A stretch of DNA of 64,000 nucleotides from Paranoxybacillus sp035645275. GTDB lineage: Bacteria; Bacillota; Bacilli; Bacillales; Anoxybacillaceae. The position numbers were made by a program, and so were the translations under genes. Each line of letters opens with the position of its first letter. The stretch's first letter is position 1. The notes under the pieces were generated by a model. That model ran no database searches. It was not told where the DNA came from and was given only the letters and a program-made list of their open reading frames with translations. The stretch is taken from assembly GCA_035645275.1 (NCBI GenBank), contig DASQMX010000004.1, positions 1 to 64,000 on the forward strand, in the 5' to 3' direction. Of the stretch, positions 51,345 to 60,295 are shown piece by piece.

Positions 51345-52196
51345 TTATTCGTATGTGTAAAAACCTCTTCCCGTCTTGCGTCCAAGCCAACCGGCTTTCA
51401 CATATTTTCTTAACAACGGGCAAGGACGGTACTTGTCGTCGCCAAAACCTTCATGCAATGTTTCCATAATGTAGAGGCATGTATCTAAACCAATAAAGTC
51501 CGCTAAAGTTAGAGGCCCCATCGGATGATTCATTCCAAGCTTCATCACTTCATCGATCGCTTCTTTTGTCGCTACCCCTTCATATAACGTGTAAATCGCT
51601 TCGTTAATCATTGGCATTAAAATGCGATTGGACACAAATCCAGGGAAATCGTTCACTTCTACTGGCACTTTATTCAATTTGCGCGTAATATCTTCGATTG
51701 TTTGATACACTTCATCGGCTGTTGCTAAGCCACGAATAATTTCCACAAGCTTCATGACAGGAACTGGGTTCATAAAGTGCATGCCGATCACTTTTTCTGG
51801 TCGTTTCGTTGCTGCGGCAATTTCTGTGATGGGTAGCGAGGAGGTATTGGTTGCTAAAATGGCATGCTCAGGAGCAATTTCGTCTAACTGCGAGAAAATA
51901 CTTGTTTTTACTTCCATGTTTTCAACAACGGCTTCGATGACTAAATCAATGTTTCTTGCATTGTTTAAGTCAATGGAAGGAGTAATTCGATTTAAAATAC
52001 TTTCTTTCTCTTCTTCTGTCATTCGTCCTTTTTCAACTTGACGCGTTAAATTTTTGGTGATTGTCGATAGTCCGCGATCTACATACTCTCGTTTTAAGTC
52101 GTGCAAGAAAACATCGTATCCAGCCATGGCGCAAACTTGGGCAATGCCAGAACCCATTTGCCCGGCACCAACAACCATTATTTTTTGTACGTTCAT
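51345..52196 (-). CDS. 3-hydroxybutyryl-CoA dehydrogenase
   Basis: A 283-residue NAD-dependent enzyme that oxidises 3-hydroxyacyl-CoA. The Rossmann motif GAGQMGSGIA is at residues 10-19; the catalytic His lies in IGMHFMNPVPVMKLVE and the partner Glu/Asn in EVNDFPGFVSNRIL. The ATG at 52196 follows GGGGGATGGG; 22 upstream codons run into a repeat. MmgB-like. It lies between thiolase and the acyl-CoA dehydrogenases. Confidence 0.94.
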   Translation of the reverse strand: MNVQKIMVVGAGQMGSGIAQVCAMAGYDVFLHDLKREYVDRGLSTITKNLTRQVEKGRMTEEEKESILNRITPSIDLNNARNIDLVIEAVVENMEVKTSIFSQLDEIAPEHAILATNTSSLPITEIAAATKRPEKVIGMHFMNPVPVMKLVEIIRGLATADEVYQTIEDITRKLNKVPVEVNDFPGFVSNRILMPMINEAIYTLYEGVATKEAIDEVMKLGMNHPMGPLTLADFIGLDTCLYIMETLHEGFGDDKYRPCPLLRKYVKAGWLGRKTGRGFYTYE

Positions 52197-52234
52197 TGTC
52201 CCATCCCCCATTAACAAATATTTTTCTGATGATA

Positions 52235-52330
52235 GCGCTGACCCATAAGTGTCTGACCTCACGTAGTTCGTTATGTCCTATCTATTGTGTTATTGTGGGG
52301 TCTGACACTTCGCTGTTGGGTCAGCCTCGC
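52235..52330 (-). repeat. Family 1 palindromic element inside the acyl-CoA operon (copy 9)
   Basis: Arms GCGCTGACCCA and GGGTCAGCCTCGC, with AAGTGTCTGACCTCACG opposite GGGGTCTGACACTT. It lies between thiolase and hydroxyacyl-CoA dehydrogenase, 6 nt after the thiolase stop. It has no clear T-run on the minus strand (CATCAGAAAAATA), so it may be a readthrough site. Confidence 0.7.
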
Positions 52331-52336
52331 TATTTT

Positions 52337-53518
52337 TTAGTTGACTTCAATCATAATCGCATCGCCTTGGCCACCGCCGCTGCAAATAGAAGCAATGCCA
52401 ATTCCGCCGCCGCGGCGCTTTAACTCATGAATAAGCGTAATAATAATGCGCGCTCCGCTTGCACCGATTGGATGGCCTAACGCTACTGCACCGCCGTTGA
52501 CGTTGACTTTTTCCGGGTCTAACCCAGCAATTTTGATGCTTGCTAACGCCACTGCGGAAAATGCTTCGTTAATTTCAAATAAATCAATTTCATCTGCTGT
52601 TTTACCTGTTTTTCTTAGCAATTCATTGATGACAAGACCCGGTGTTTTCGGGAAGTCTTTTGCTTCAAGAGCAATCGCTGTATGAGCAAGAATCGTTGCC
52701 AGAGGTTTTCTTCCTTCACGCAATGCCCGCTCTTCGCTCATCAATACAAGCGCTGCCGCTCCATCGTTAACACCAGGGGCATTTCCTGCCGTAATCGTTC
52801 CTGTCGGATCAAACACAGGAGCGAGTTTCGCTAACTTTTCAATAGATGTATCTTTGCGTGGCGCTTCATCGTGTTCGACTAGAAGAGGCTCGCCTTTGCG
52901 CTGTGGGATTTCAACCGGTACGATTTCCTCAGCTAACTTTCCAGACTCAATGGCCGCAATGGCGCGCTGATGGCTGCGATATGCCCAAGCATCTTGCTCC
53001 TCACGCGAGATTTCTAGTTCTCGTGCTGCACTGCTGCCATAGTTGCCCATGTGGACGCCAGCAAAACTACAAGTTAATCCATCATGCACCATTAAATCTT
53101 TTACTGTTGAATCTCCCATGCGAAATCCCCAACGCGCCTTTGGCAACAAGTAAGGAGCATTGCTCATTGATTCCATTCCGCCCGCGACAATCACTTCTTC
53201 ATCGCCTGCGCGAATAATTTGATCGGCAAGCGTAACGCTACGCATGCCGGATGCGCATACTTTATTGATCGTTTCCGTTTTAACTTCCCAAGGAATTCCT
53301 GCATAACGAGCTGCCTGACGAGATGGAATTTGTCCTTGGCCGCCTTGAAGCACCGTTCCTAAAATCACTTCATCTACTTCTTCTGCCTGTACTTGAGCGC
53401 GCAACAATGCCTCTTTTACAGCAATTCCGCCTAATTGAGGTGCTGTTAAAGAGCTCAATCCGCCGCCAAATTTACCAAATGGGGTGCGCACTCCGCTTAA
53501 AATAACCGTTCTTCCCAT
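52337..53518 (-). CDS. Acetyl-CoA acetyltransferase (thiolase)
   Basis: A 393-residue thiolase, first gene of the acyl-CoA operon. The acyl-accepting Cys88 is in INKVCASGM, followed by the NEAF motif, the catalytic His in GHPIGASG and the base Cys in CSGGGQGDA near residue 379. It could cleave acetoacetyl-CoA or longer 3-ketoacyl-CoA; the operon context favours degradation. Start ATG at 53518 behind GGGGAGAGGG. Confidence 0.94.
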   Translation of the reverse strand: MGRTVILSGVRTPFGKFGGGLSSLTAPQLGGIAVKEALLRAQVQAEEVDEVILGTVLQGGQGQIPSRQAARYAGIPWEVKTETINKVCASGMRSVTLADQIIRAGDEEVIVAGGMESMSNAPYLLPKARWGFRMGDSTVKDLMVHDGLTCSFAGVHMGNYGSSAARELEISREEQDAWAYRSHQRAIAAIESGKLAEEIVPVEIPQRKGEPLLVEHDEAPRKDTSIEKLAKLAPVFDPTGTITAGNAPGVNDGAAALVLMSEERALREGRKPLATILAHTAIALEAKDFPKTPGLVINELLRKTGKTADEIDLFEINEAFSAVALASIKIAGLDPEKVNVNGGAVALGHPIGASGARIIITLIHELKRRGGGIGIASICSGGGQGDAIMIEVN

Positions 53519-53607
53519 TTCCCTCTCCCCTTTAAAAATGTATAGATTGAACTAGGCAATGCCTAAAGTTCAAACACATAAACCATAAAGAAAACGATTA
53601 CACTCTC

Positions 53608-53623
53608 GACTGAACGTTCGCTC
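53608..53623 (-). promoter_or_regulatory. Operator-like palindrome before the acyl-CoA operon
   Basis: On the minus strand GAGCGAACGTTCAGTC, centred on the palindrome GAACGTTC, lies 7 nt after a TATAAA and about 90 nt before the thiolase gene. It shares 12 of 16 positions with a site in the fadF promoter. It is the kind of site a TetR protein would bind, presumably the regulator encoded in this operon. Confidence 0.5.
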
Positions 53624-53638
53624 GATTTATAGGGTTAT

Positions 53639-53667
53639 GAGAAGGTGTACACCATCGCACACCTTCA
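53639..53667. other. Inverted repeat in the fadF-thiolase gap
   Basis: GAAGGTGT and ACACCTTC form an 8-bp inverted repeat 13 bp apart. There is no T-run, so it is more likely an operator or weak processing hairpin after fadF than a terminator. Confidence 0.4.
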
Positions 53668-53716
53668 AATCTATTATACTATATTTTACTGATAATTCAT
53701 TATTTTTTTAATTTAA

Positions 53717-55801
53717 TTACTTATTTCCGAATACCGCTTTTTCTAATAGTTCAGCGATATCATAAGTGGCTACTTGATCTTCTACTTCTTTCGCTTTTGT
53801 TCCGTCTGTCAACATCGTTAAACAGTAAGGACAGCCGGAACTGATGACAGTTGGATTGACCTCCAGTGCTTGTTCAGTCCTTGCGACGTTAATGCGCGTT
53901 CCTGTCGTTTCCTCCATCCACATAAGGCCGCCGCCAGCGCCACAGCACATTCCTGTTTCGCGGTTGCGTTCCATCTCAACAAGTCTTACGCCAGGAATAG
54001 AGCGTAAAATTTTCCGCGGTTGCTCGTACACTTCGTTATAACGTCCAAGGTAACACGAATCATGGAACGTAACCGTTTCGTTGACTTCATACTTCGGTAC
54101 TAACTTTCCTTCATCAATCAACTTCGCAAGCAGTTCTGTATGATGATATACTTCCGCCTCTAAGCCGAAATCCGGGTATTCGTTTTTGAATGTGTTGTAA
54201 GCGTGCGGATCAATCGTTACGATTTTCTTAACGCCCGCTTTTTCAAATTCGGCGATGTTGTTTGTTGCAAGTTCCTGGAATAAAAATTCGTTTCCAAGAC
54301 GACGCGGTGTATCTCCAGAGTTTTTCTCTTTGTTTCCTAAAATCGCAAATTTGACACCTGCTTCATTTAAAAGACGCGCAAACGCTAACGCGATTTTTTG
54401 GCTGCGATTATCAAATGCCCCCATTGAGCCAACCCAGAATAAATACTCAAATGCTTCGCCGGCTTTTTGCATTTCTTTTACTGTTGGAATGTGAACATCC
54501 TCTCTTAATTGACGCCAATTTTCTTTTTCTTTTCTGTTCAGTCCCCACGGGTTTCCTTGGCGTTCAATATTTGTCATCGCCCGTTGTGCATCTGGATTCA
54601 TTTTTCCTTCCGTTAATACGAGATAACGGCGAAGGTCAATAATTTTATCAACGTGTTCGTTCATAACCGGACATTGGTCTTCACAGTTGCGACATGTCGT
54701 ACATGCCCAAATTTCTTCTTCCGTGATAACATCGCCAATCAAACTTGGCATTTCTAGCGTTGCTGCTTGCTCTTGCACTCCTTGTGCCGCAAAAGCAAGT
54801 TGATTTCCCTTTGTATTTTTAAACGCGAAGGTCGGCACCCAAGGCGCTCTTGATGTGACTGCTGCACCTTTTTCGGTTAAATGGTCGCGCAACTTTAAAA
54901 TTAAATCCATTGGCGAGAGCATTTTTCCTGTTCCCGTCGCTGGGCACATGTTTGTACAGCGGCCGCACTCCACACAAGCGTATAAATCAATAAGCTGTGT
55001 TTGCTTAAAGTCTTCAATTTTTCCAACGCCAAATGATTCTTGTGTTTCATCTTCAAAATTGATTTTTTCAAGTTTTGGTCTAGACAGACGGCTGAAAAAC
55101 ACATTCACAGGACCGGCAATTAAGTGCGCATGCTTTGATTGCGGCACGTACACTAGAAATGTAAGCAAAATCAATAAGTGTACCCACCAAGAAACATAGA
55201 AAAGAACGGCCGCTCCTGTTTCCCCTATCCATTGGAATGCAGCGGCAATCACTGAAGCAACCGGCTCGCTCCATTTCGTTTCTTCGCCGTGCCAAATGAT
55301 GCTCATTCCGTTGCCAAACAATACAGACAGCATAAGGCCGCCGATGAAAATTAATACTAAACCTGCTTTAAAATCGCGTTTTAAACGAACAAGCTTTTCA
55401 ATATAGCGGCGGTAAAATGCCCAAAACACTGCAACTAAAATGAGTAGCGTAACAATTTCTTGGAAAAACGTAAAGGCAGGATAAAGCGGACCAAGCGGAA
55501 GGTGAGCCCCCGGCACTAATCCTTTAATGATGAAATCAATCGCACCGAATTGGACGAGAATAAAACCGTAGAAAAACAGTACGTGAATGATTCCGCTTTT
55601 TTTATCTTTCAATAACTTTTTCTGTCCGAAAACATTGACCCAGATTTTTTCTAAGCGTTCTTTTACTTTTTGATCAAATTCTACTTTTTTGCCTAGTTTG
55701 ATGTAGGTAGTTCTTGTTTTTACCAAATAAGTAAATAAATACACTGCGTAAGCGGTTATAAGTAAAAACGCAATGAAATTAATAAGCAGTAACCCGTTCA
55801 C
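53717..55801 (-). CDS. fadF: FadF-like membrane iron-sulfur oxidoreductase (ETF:menaquinone oxidoreductase type)
   Basis: A 694-residue protein (YwjF in B. subtilis). The N-terminal third has about six membrane helices resembling a nitrate-reductase-gamma / heme b domain. Then come two 4Fe-4S motifs (CVECGRCTNMCP and CTTCRNCEDQCP) and two CCG-type domains (HDSCYLGRYN...CCGAGGG and GCPYC), as in heterodisulfide reductase HdrDE. It is thought to pass electrons from acyl-CoA dehydrogenases through ETF to menaquinone. I start at a GTG at 55801 behind AAAGGGGAA. It stands next to the acyl-CoA operon. Confidence 0.93.
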   Translation of the reverse strand: MNGLLLINFIAFLLITAYAVYLFTYLVKTRTTYIKLGKKVEFDQKVKERLEKIWVNVFGQKKLLKDKKSGIIHVLFFYGFILVQFGAIDFIIKGLVPGAHLPLGPLYPAFTFFQEIVTLLILVAVFWAFYRRYIEKLVRLKRDFKAGLVLIFIGGLMLSVLFGNGMSIIWHGEETKWSEPVASVIAAAFQWIGETGAAVLFYVSWWVHLLILLTFLVYVPQSKHAHLIAGPVNVFFSRLSRPKLEKINFEDETQESFGVGKIEDFKQTQLIDLYACVECGRCTNMCPATGTGKMLSPMDLILKLRDHLTEKGAAVTSRAPWVPTFAFKNTKGNQLAFAAQGVQEQAATLEMPSLIGDVITEEEIWACTTCRNCEDQCPVMNEHVDKIIDLRRYLVLTEGKMNPDAQRAMTNIERQGNPWGLNRKEKENWRQLREDVHIPTVKEMQKAGEAFEYLFWVGSMGAFDNRSQKIALAFARLLNEAGVKFAILGNKEKNSGDTPRRLGNEFLFQELATNNIAEFEKAGVKKIVTIDPHAYNTFKNEYPDFGLEAEVYHHTELLAKLIDEGKLVPKYEVNETVTFHDSCYLGRYNEVYEQPRKILRSIPGVRLVEMERNRETGMCCGAGGGLMWMEETTGTRINVARTEQALEVNPTVISSGCPYCLTMLTDGTKAKEVEDQVATYDIAELLEKAVFGNK

Positions 55802-55890
55802 CGTTGATTCCCCTTTCCCCCTCAATTAACATTCCGTTAATTAAAAATATTTACAACAAAATAAATTTTCAGAATTGTATTCTTGAGTCT

Positions 55891-55919
55891 ATTTTATTTG
55901 TGAATGAGCATTCAGTCAA
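55891..55919 (-). promoter_or_regulatory. Promoter of fadF with embedded operator
   Basis: On the minus strand TTGACT, exactly 17 bases, then TAAAAT. The spacer contains GAATGCTCATTC, a palindrome whose extended form (GAATGAGCATTCAGTC on the plus strand, 55902-55917) resembles the site before the thiolase gene. A repressor bound here would block the promoter. Confidence 0.65.
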
Positions 55920-56007
55920 CAACATTTTTTTGACAAGTTATCCCATCATTGATTCGAGCCAAGAAGGGAAAGTTAATAATTAACGGAAACTAGCGGGAGG
56001 GAATGAG

Positions 56008-57198
56008 ATGGTCGTTCTTCTTTTTATTATTATTTTACTATTGTTAGTTGTTCTTGATGACAAGCTTGGACAAAAAATATACCGGTCTAAAGCGTCACGG
56101 AAAGAATATCCAATTAGAAACAGCAATCTCACGTTGTTTACACACGGAAAACAACTGTTTAATGATTACTTTGAAGCGATCGAGCAGGCAAAACATCATA
56201 TTCATATTTTGTTTTATATTGTGAAAACCGATCAAATTAGTCAACAGTTTTACGACCTTTTAAAACAAAAAGCAAAAGAAGGCGTAGAAGTGCGTCTCCT
56301 TGTTGATTGGATCGGAAGCTTTGGGCTTCCGAAAAAAGTCATTCGTTCTTTAAAGGAGAGCGGCATAAAGTTTGCCTACAGTCATAGACCGACATTTCCC
56401 TACTTTTTTTATAAACTGAACCGAAGAAATCATCGAAAAATTACCGTTATCGATGGGAAAATAGGATACATCGGCGGCTTTAATATTGGCAAAGAGTATA
56501 TTGGACAAGATCCGAAATTCGGAGATTGGCGGGATTATCATTTAAAAGTAACAGGTGAGGGTGTCCAAGATTTACAAACACAATTTTTCGATGATTGGCA
56601 TGCAGCGACCAAAGAAAAATTATTTTCAAAAAATGATTATTTTCCAGAGATTAAATCCGGAACGATTCCCCATAAATTCATTGCGACAAATGGTCATTTT
56701 TTAGAAAATGACTACGTTCACTTAATTGAGCAAACAAAAAAAGAATTAATTATTGGGAGCCCGTATTTCATTCCAAGTAAGAAAGTCATGAAAGCCTTAT
56801 TAGCTGCCTTGCGCCGCGGTGTGAAAGTAATAATTCTTGTACCATTAAAAGCTGACCATCCTTTTGTCAAAGAAGCAGCTTTCCCTTACTTTTACCGTCT
56901 GCTTAAAGCAGGAGCACAAATTTATCGTTTTTATAAAGGATTTTATCATGCAAAAGTCATTATTATAGATAATGAGATATGTCATATCGGAACAGCCAAT
57001 TTTGATAATCGCAGCTTTTTCCTTAACAGCGAAATCAATTGCTATATTCATGATAAGCAATTTGTAAAAACGGTGCGGACAGCTGTGAATCAAGACCTTT
57101 CTGATTCGGAAAAACTAACGCTTGATTTTTGGCGGACACGGACATTATGGGAGCGGGGAAAAGAATCTGTTTCTATGTTCATTTCTGGATTATTATAA
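56008..57198 (+). CDS. ywjE: Cardiolipin synthase-like phospholipase D family protein (YwjE)
   Basis: A 396-residue protein with one N-terminal membrane segment (residues 2-16) and two HKD motifs: NHRKITVID at 141-149 and YHAKVIIID in the second half. These mark cardiolipin synthases that join two phosphatidylglycerols. It has one membrane segment rather than the two of ClsA, as in B. subtilis YwjE. On the plus strand, divergent from fadF; start ATG at 56008 behind GGGAGGG. Confidence 0.92.
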   Translation: MVVLLFIIILLLLVVLDDKLGQKIYRSKASRKEYPIRNSNLTLFTHGKQLFNDYFEAIEQAKHHIHILFYIVKTDQISQQFYDLLKQKAKEGVEVRLLVDWIGSFGLPKKVIRSLKESGIKFAYSHRPTFPYFFYKLNRRNHRKITVIDGKIGYIGGFNIGKEYIGQDPKFGDWRDYHLKVTGEGVQDLQTQFFDDWHAATKEKLFSKNDYFPEIKSGTIPHKFIATNGHFLENDYVHLIEQTKKELIIGSPYFIPSKKVMKALLAALRRGVKVIILVPLKADHPFVKEAAFPYFYRLLKAGAQIYRFYKGFYHAKVIIIDNEICHIGTANFDNRSFFLNSEINCYIHDKQFVKTVRTAVNQDLSDSEKLTLDFWRTRTLWERGKESVSMFISGLL

Positions 57199-57207
57199 AG
57201 TGAAAAA

Positions 57208-57233
57208 AGTTGAGGGGAATCCCCTCAACTTTT
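57208..57233. terminator. Bidirectional terminator between ywjE and the XapX gene
   Basis: A perfect stem AAGTTGAGGGG / CCCCTCAACTT with a very short loop, T-run TTTTTTA on the plus strand and TTTTTTCAC on the minus strand. It serves both converging genes. Confidence 0.88.
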
Positions 57234-57401
57234 TTATTTAAATAAAGGTGCTACCCACTGAAATATTTTCACGCCTAAATAAATACCGACAATCCCCATA
57301 ATCCCTGCCAACGCTGGTGGAGCTGGAATCGGCAATTTTAATAAGGCAAAGACAAAGCCAACGACCATGCCAGTTAATAAAGATAAAATGATTTCGTTCA
57401 T
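57234..57401 (-). CDS. XapX domain small membrane protein
   Basis: A 55-residue protein with start ATG at 57401 behind GGAGGC and a stop just before the terminator. It has two hydrophobic segments separated by the family signature LLKLPIPAPPALAGIMGI, which identifies the XapX (DUF1427) family. These are often fused to or near purine nucleoside or transport genes in other bacteria; function is not known. It lies between argS and ywjE and is too short for usual gene-length cut-offs, so it is easily missed. Confidence 0.85.
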   Translation of the reverse strand: MNEIILSLLTGMVVGFVFALLKLPIPAPPALAGIMGIVGIYLGVKIFQWVAPLFK

Positions 57402-57445
57402 TTTTTTGCCTCCATTTCTCTACTATCCATTATACACAAAGAAAA

Positions 57446-57474
57446 GACCCTCTACTCATAAAAAGTAGAGGGTC
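57446..57474 (-). terminator. Terminator of argS
   Basis: Stem GACCCTCTACT / AGTAGAGGGTC (11 bp, perfect), followed by TTTTCTTTG on the minus strand, 8 nt after the argS stop. Confidence 0.85.
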
Positions 57475-57482
57475 AACCATTA

Positions 57483-59153
57483 TTACATTTTTTCTGGTGC
57501 TGATACGCCAACTAACGCAAGTGCATTTTGTAATGTAATTTGGACAGCTTTCATTAATGCTAAACGAGCGCGGCTTTTCTCTTTGTTTTCTGGATCTAAT
57601 ACTTTTTCCGCGTTATAGAAGCTATGCAATGCTGAAGCTAAATCAAAAATATAGTTCGTAATGCGGTGCGGCATGCGTTTTAATGCTGCTTCAGATACAG
57701 CGGCTGGGAATTCACCTAGCTTTTTCAACAGCTCAATCTCTTTTTCAGACTGAATATAATCTAGTTGCAGTTCGCCTTCGTAAGATAAGTTTTGCTCTTC
57801 TCCTTGGCGAAGAATGCTGCATACACGTGCATGCGCATATTGTGCATAGTAAACAGGGTTTTCGTTTGATTTAGAAACCGCTAAGTCCATGTCGAAGTCA
57901 AGATGCGTGTCGCTTGAGCGCATCGCAAAGAAATAGCGTGTCGCATCAAGTCCGACTTCTTCCATTAAGTCGCGCATTGTCACCGCTTTGCCTGTACGCT
58001 TGCTCATTTTTACTTTTTCGCCGTTTTGGTACAGGCTGACAAGCTGAATGATTTCGACTTCAAGGATATCTGGGTCATATCCAAGCGCCTGAATCGCAGC
58101 TTTCATACGCGGAATGTATCCGTGATGGTCAGCTCCCCAAATGTTAATAATTTTTTCGAAGCCGCGTTTTAGCTTATCTTGATGATAGGCAATGTCCGGC
58201 GTTAAATACGTATAGGAGCCGTCTTGCTTAATAAGGACGCGGTCTTTGTCGTCACCAAATGTCGTCGAGCGGAACCATGTCGCGCCATCCTTCTCGTAAA
58301 TATGCCCCTTCTCACGAAGTGTCGCTAATGTTTCGTCAATTTTGCCGTTATGGTACAGCGATGTCTCAGAATACCAGACATCAAACTTGACGCGGAAATC
58401 TTCTAAGTCTTTTTTAATCTTGTCCAATTCATATTTTAAGCCATACTCGCGGAAAAATGCTAAACGTTCCTGTTCGTCGATATGAACATACTTATCGCCG
58501 TGTTCTTCCGCGAGTTTTTTCCCGATTTCAATAATGTCATCTCCGTAATAGCCATCTTCCGGCATGTCTTTGTCGATGCCCAGCGCTTGGAAGTAGCGTG
58601 CTTCGATTGATTTTGCTAAGTTGTAAACTTGGTTGCCGGCGTCGTTAATGTAATACTCGCGTGTTACGTCAAATCCCGCTTTTTCTAAAATATTGCATAG
58701 CGAGTCGCCGACAGCCGCACCGCGCGCATGCCCTAAATGCAGGTTTCCTGTTGGGTTCGCGGAAACGAACTCAACTTGCACTTTTTGTCCTTGTCCGACA
58801 TTTGTTTCCCCATAAGACGCGCCTGCTTTTATAATTGCAGGGATTAAGTCAGTTAAATAGCTGTTGTCCATGTAGAAGTTGATGAAGCCAGGACCAGCGA
58901 TTTCAATTTTTTCAATAGACGCTTTTGTTTTGTCAAAGTGGTTGACGATATCTTCCGCGATCGTGCGCGGTGCTTTTTTCGCAATGCGTGCAAGCTGCAT
59001 CGCCATGTTCGTTGAATAGTCACCGTGTGCTTTATCTTTTGGCACTTCCAGAATGACGTTTGGAATTTGCTCTTCTGTCGCTAATCCCGCTTTTAAGACA
59101 GCGGCTTTAATTTCGGCTCTAAGGTTCTCCTTCATTTGTTCAACAATATTCAT
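57483..59153 (-). CDS. argS: Arginyl-tRNA synthetase
   Basis: A 556-residue class I synthetase. The N-terminal Add-1 domain (tRNA D-loop contact) is followed by the HIGH motif as SANPTGNLHLGH at residues 131-142 and a KMSK loop as KMSKRTGKAVT, then the DALR anticodon-binding domain. The ATG at 59153 overlaps the ywiB stop by four bases, so the two genes form one unit, as in B. subtilis. Confidence 0.97.
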   Translation of the reverse strand: MNIVEQMKENLRAEIKAAVLKAGLATEEQIPNVILEVPKDKAHGDYSTNMAMQLARIAKKAPRTIAEDIVNHFDKTKASIEKIEIAGPGFINFYMDNSYLTDLIPAIIKAGASYGETNVGQGQKVQVEFVSANPTGNLHLGHARGAAVGDSLCNILEKAGFDVTREYYINDAGNQVYNLAKSIEARYFQALGIDKDMPEDGYYGDDIIEIGKKLAEEHGDKYVHIDEQERLAFFREYGLKYELDKIKKDLEDFRVKFDVWYSETSLYHNGKIDETLATLREKGHIYEKDGATWFRSTTFGDDKDRVLIKQDGSYTYLTPDIAYHQDKLKRGFEKIINIWGADHHGYIPRMKAAIQALGYDPDILEVEIIQLVSLYQNGEKVKMSKRTGKAVTMRDLMEEVGLDATRYFFAMRSSDTHLDFDMDLAVSKSNENPVYYAQYAHARVCSILRQGEEQNLSYEGELQLDYIQSEKEIELLKKLGEFPAAVSEAALKRMPHRITNYIFDLASALHSFYNAEKVLDPENKEKSRARLALMKAVQITLQNALALVGVSAPEKM

Positions 59154-59587
59154 ACTTGTGCCTCCCTGAACGTAATCGTAATGGAATAACGCCCTGATTG
59201 TTGATTTTGCAGCTGTAATATGTAAGAAAAAAATAATTGTCCTTTTTTTGTCTTTTCATTGTACTGATATTGCACGTTTTCTGTTTTTGTTTTCATTATA
59301 AAATGACCGAGCGGACTTTGATAGTTTCCCGTGGTCTCTTTGCTTTTGCGAAATACATGACGCATGTTAACCGCGCCAGAGCGGAGCACTGTCACTTCCT
59401 CGTCAGCAATTTTTATAATCGTTTTCACTTTTCCTGTTTCTTGTTCTTCCTCAAAGCTTAAATATACAATATTTCCTTTTAAGTAGTATAGACCATTTGT
59501 TTCGAATGCAACAGTCTCTTTGCGGAAACCATCGCGGATTTCTGTGACTTGCTTTAAACGAATTGGAGTACCAGTTGTTTTGTCCAC
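59150..59587 (-). CDS. ywiB: YwiB family protein (DUF1934)
   Basis: A 145-residue protein of the DUF1934 family, predicted to be a small beta-barrel. Shared features with B. subtilis YwiB are VYLSFEEEQETGKVKTIIKI and VLRSGAVNMRHVF. I start at a GTG at 59587 behind AAGGG; a longer frame upstream lacks a ribosome-binding site. Function is unknown; the tight link to argS is conserved. Confidence 0.85.
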   Translation of the reverse strand: MDKTTGTPIRLKQVTEIRDGFRKETVAFETNGLYYLKGNIVYLSFEEEQETGKVKTIIKIADEEVTVLRSGAVNMRHVFRKSKETTGNYQSPLGHFIMKTKTENVQYQYNEKTKKGQLFFSYILQLQNQQSGRYSITITFREAQV

Positions 59588-59690
59588 AACGTACACGCCC
59601 TTTTTACAATCTATAACCATAATAGTATAAATAAATTTTTTAATGATATGCAAGAGTTACACCGGATTCCATTAATAACAAAATAAAAAA

Positions 59691-59877
59691 GGGGTTGACC
59701 TAAAAACAAGTGTCAGACCCTATAACTAACTATATAAGTTCAGATTGAAAAATCGACATAAGTAAGGCGTTTAAGTTAGGCAAAAGAGCGGTTGAGACGC
59801 TTTATATATGTCGGCAAATCAATCTGGATTTATATATATTATGAAACATACGTGAGATTAGACCCTTATCTAAGTTT
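59691..59877 (-). repeat. Long composite family 1 element with nested inverted repeat (copy 10)
   Basis: The gap of 303 bp between ywiB and the oxidase-like gene is filled by this element. Outer parts are GGGGTTGACC and AAGTGTCAGACCC opposite GATTAGACCCTTATC. Inside is a second inverted repeat: CAGATTG, CGACATA and GGCGT on the left match ACGCTT, TATGTCG and CAATCTG on the right around a 27-nt loop. It begins 13 nt after the stop of the oxidase-like gene and is followed by TTTTTTATTTTG on the minus strand. Confidence 0.7.
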
Positions 59878-59890
59878 GCTATTATCACAA

Positions 59891-60295
59891 TTACATGTTT
59901 AATGTCTTATTTTGATTTGCTTCTACTTGCGTTGCTTTTAAATTCGTTAACATATTGATCGCAAACACAAGAATGCTAATAGTAACAATGGTACCGCCGG
60001 CAGCTGTAACAGGAATCAATGCTGTTTTGCCATTGACGACAAATGCTAAACCACCCATCATTAGCGGGAGTCCAATGTTATGCAGCCAAAAATGTGTTTT
60101 CGCTAATTTTGTTGATGCTGTTTGTGGAAATAAATGATACAAAATTCCTGCAAGTGTTAACGCCGTCCAGCCCAGCAAATTAATGTGTACATGAACAGGA
60201 GTTAAAGTGAATGAGCGCGAGATCGACATATAGAGTCCGAGACAGACTCCGATGGCAAAATAAACAACAGAAATTTTAATTAAACGAATTCCCAT
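59891..60295 (-). CDS. Small membrane protein resembling a cytochrome oxidase subunit I fragment
   Basis: A 134-residue protein with four hydrophobic helices. The segment VHVHINLLGWTALTLAGILYHLFP resembles the heme-ligand helix regions of cbb3/NorB-type oxidase subunits, and further histidines lie in THFWLHNIGLP. It is far too short to be an oxidase (full subunits have about 12 helices), so it may be a stand-alone heme or copper-binding relative. Such small proteins are annotated in Geobacillus as oxidase-like. Start ATG at 60295 behind AAGGAGGAAA. Function is unknown. Confidence 0.75.
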   Translation of the reverse strand: MGIRLIKISVVYFAIGVCLGLYMSISRSFTLTPVHVHINLLGWTALTLAGILYHLFPQTASTKLAKTHFWLHNIGLPLMMGGLAFVVNGKTALIPVTAAGGTIVTISILVFAINMLTNLKATQVEANQNKTLNM

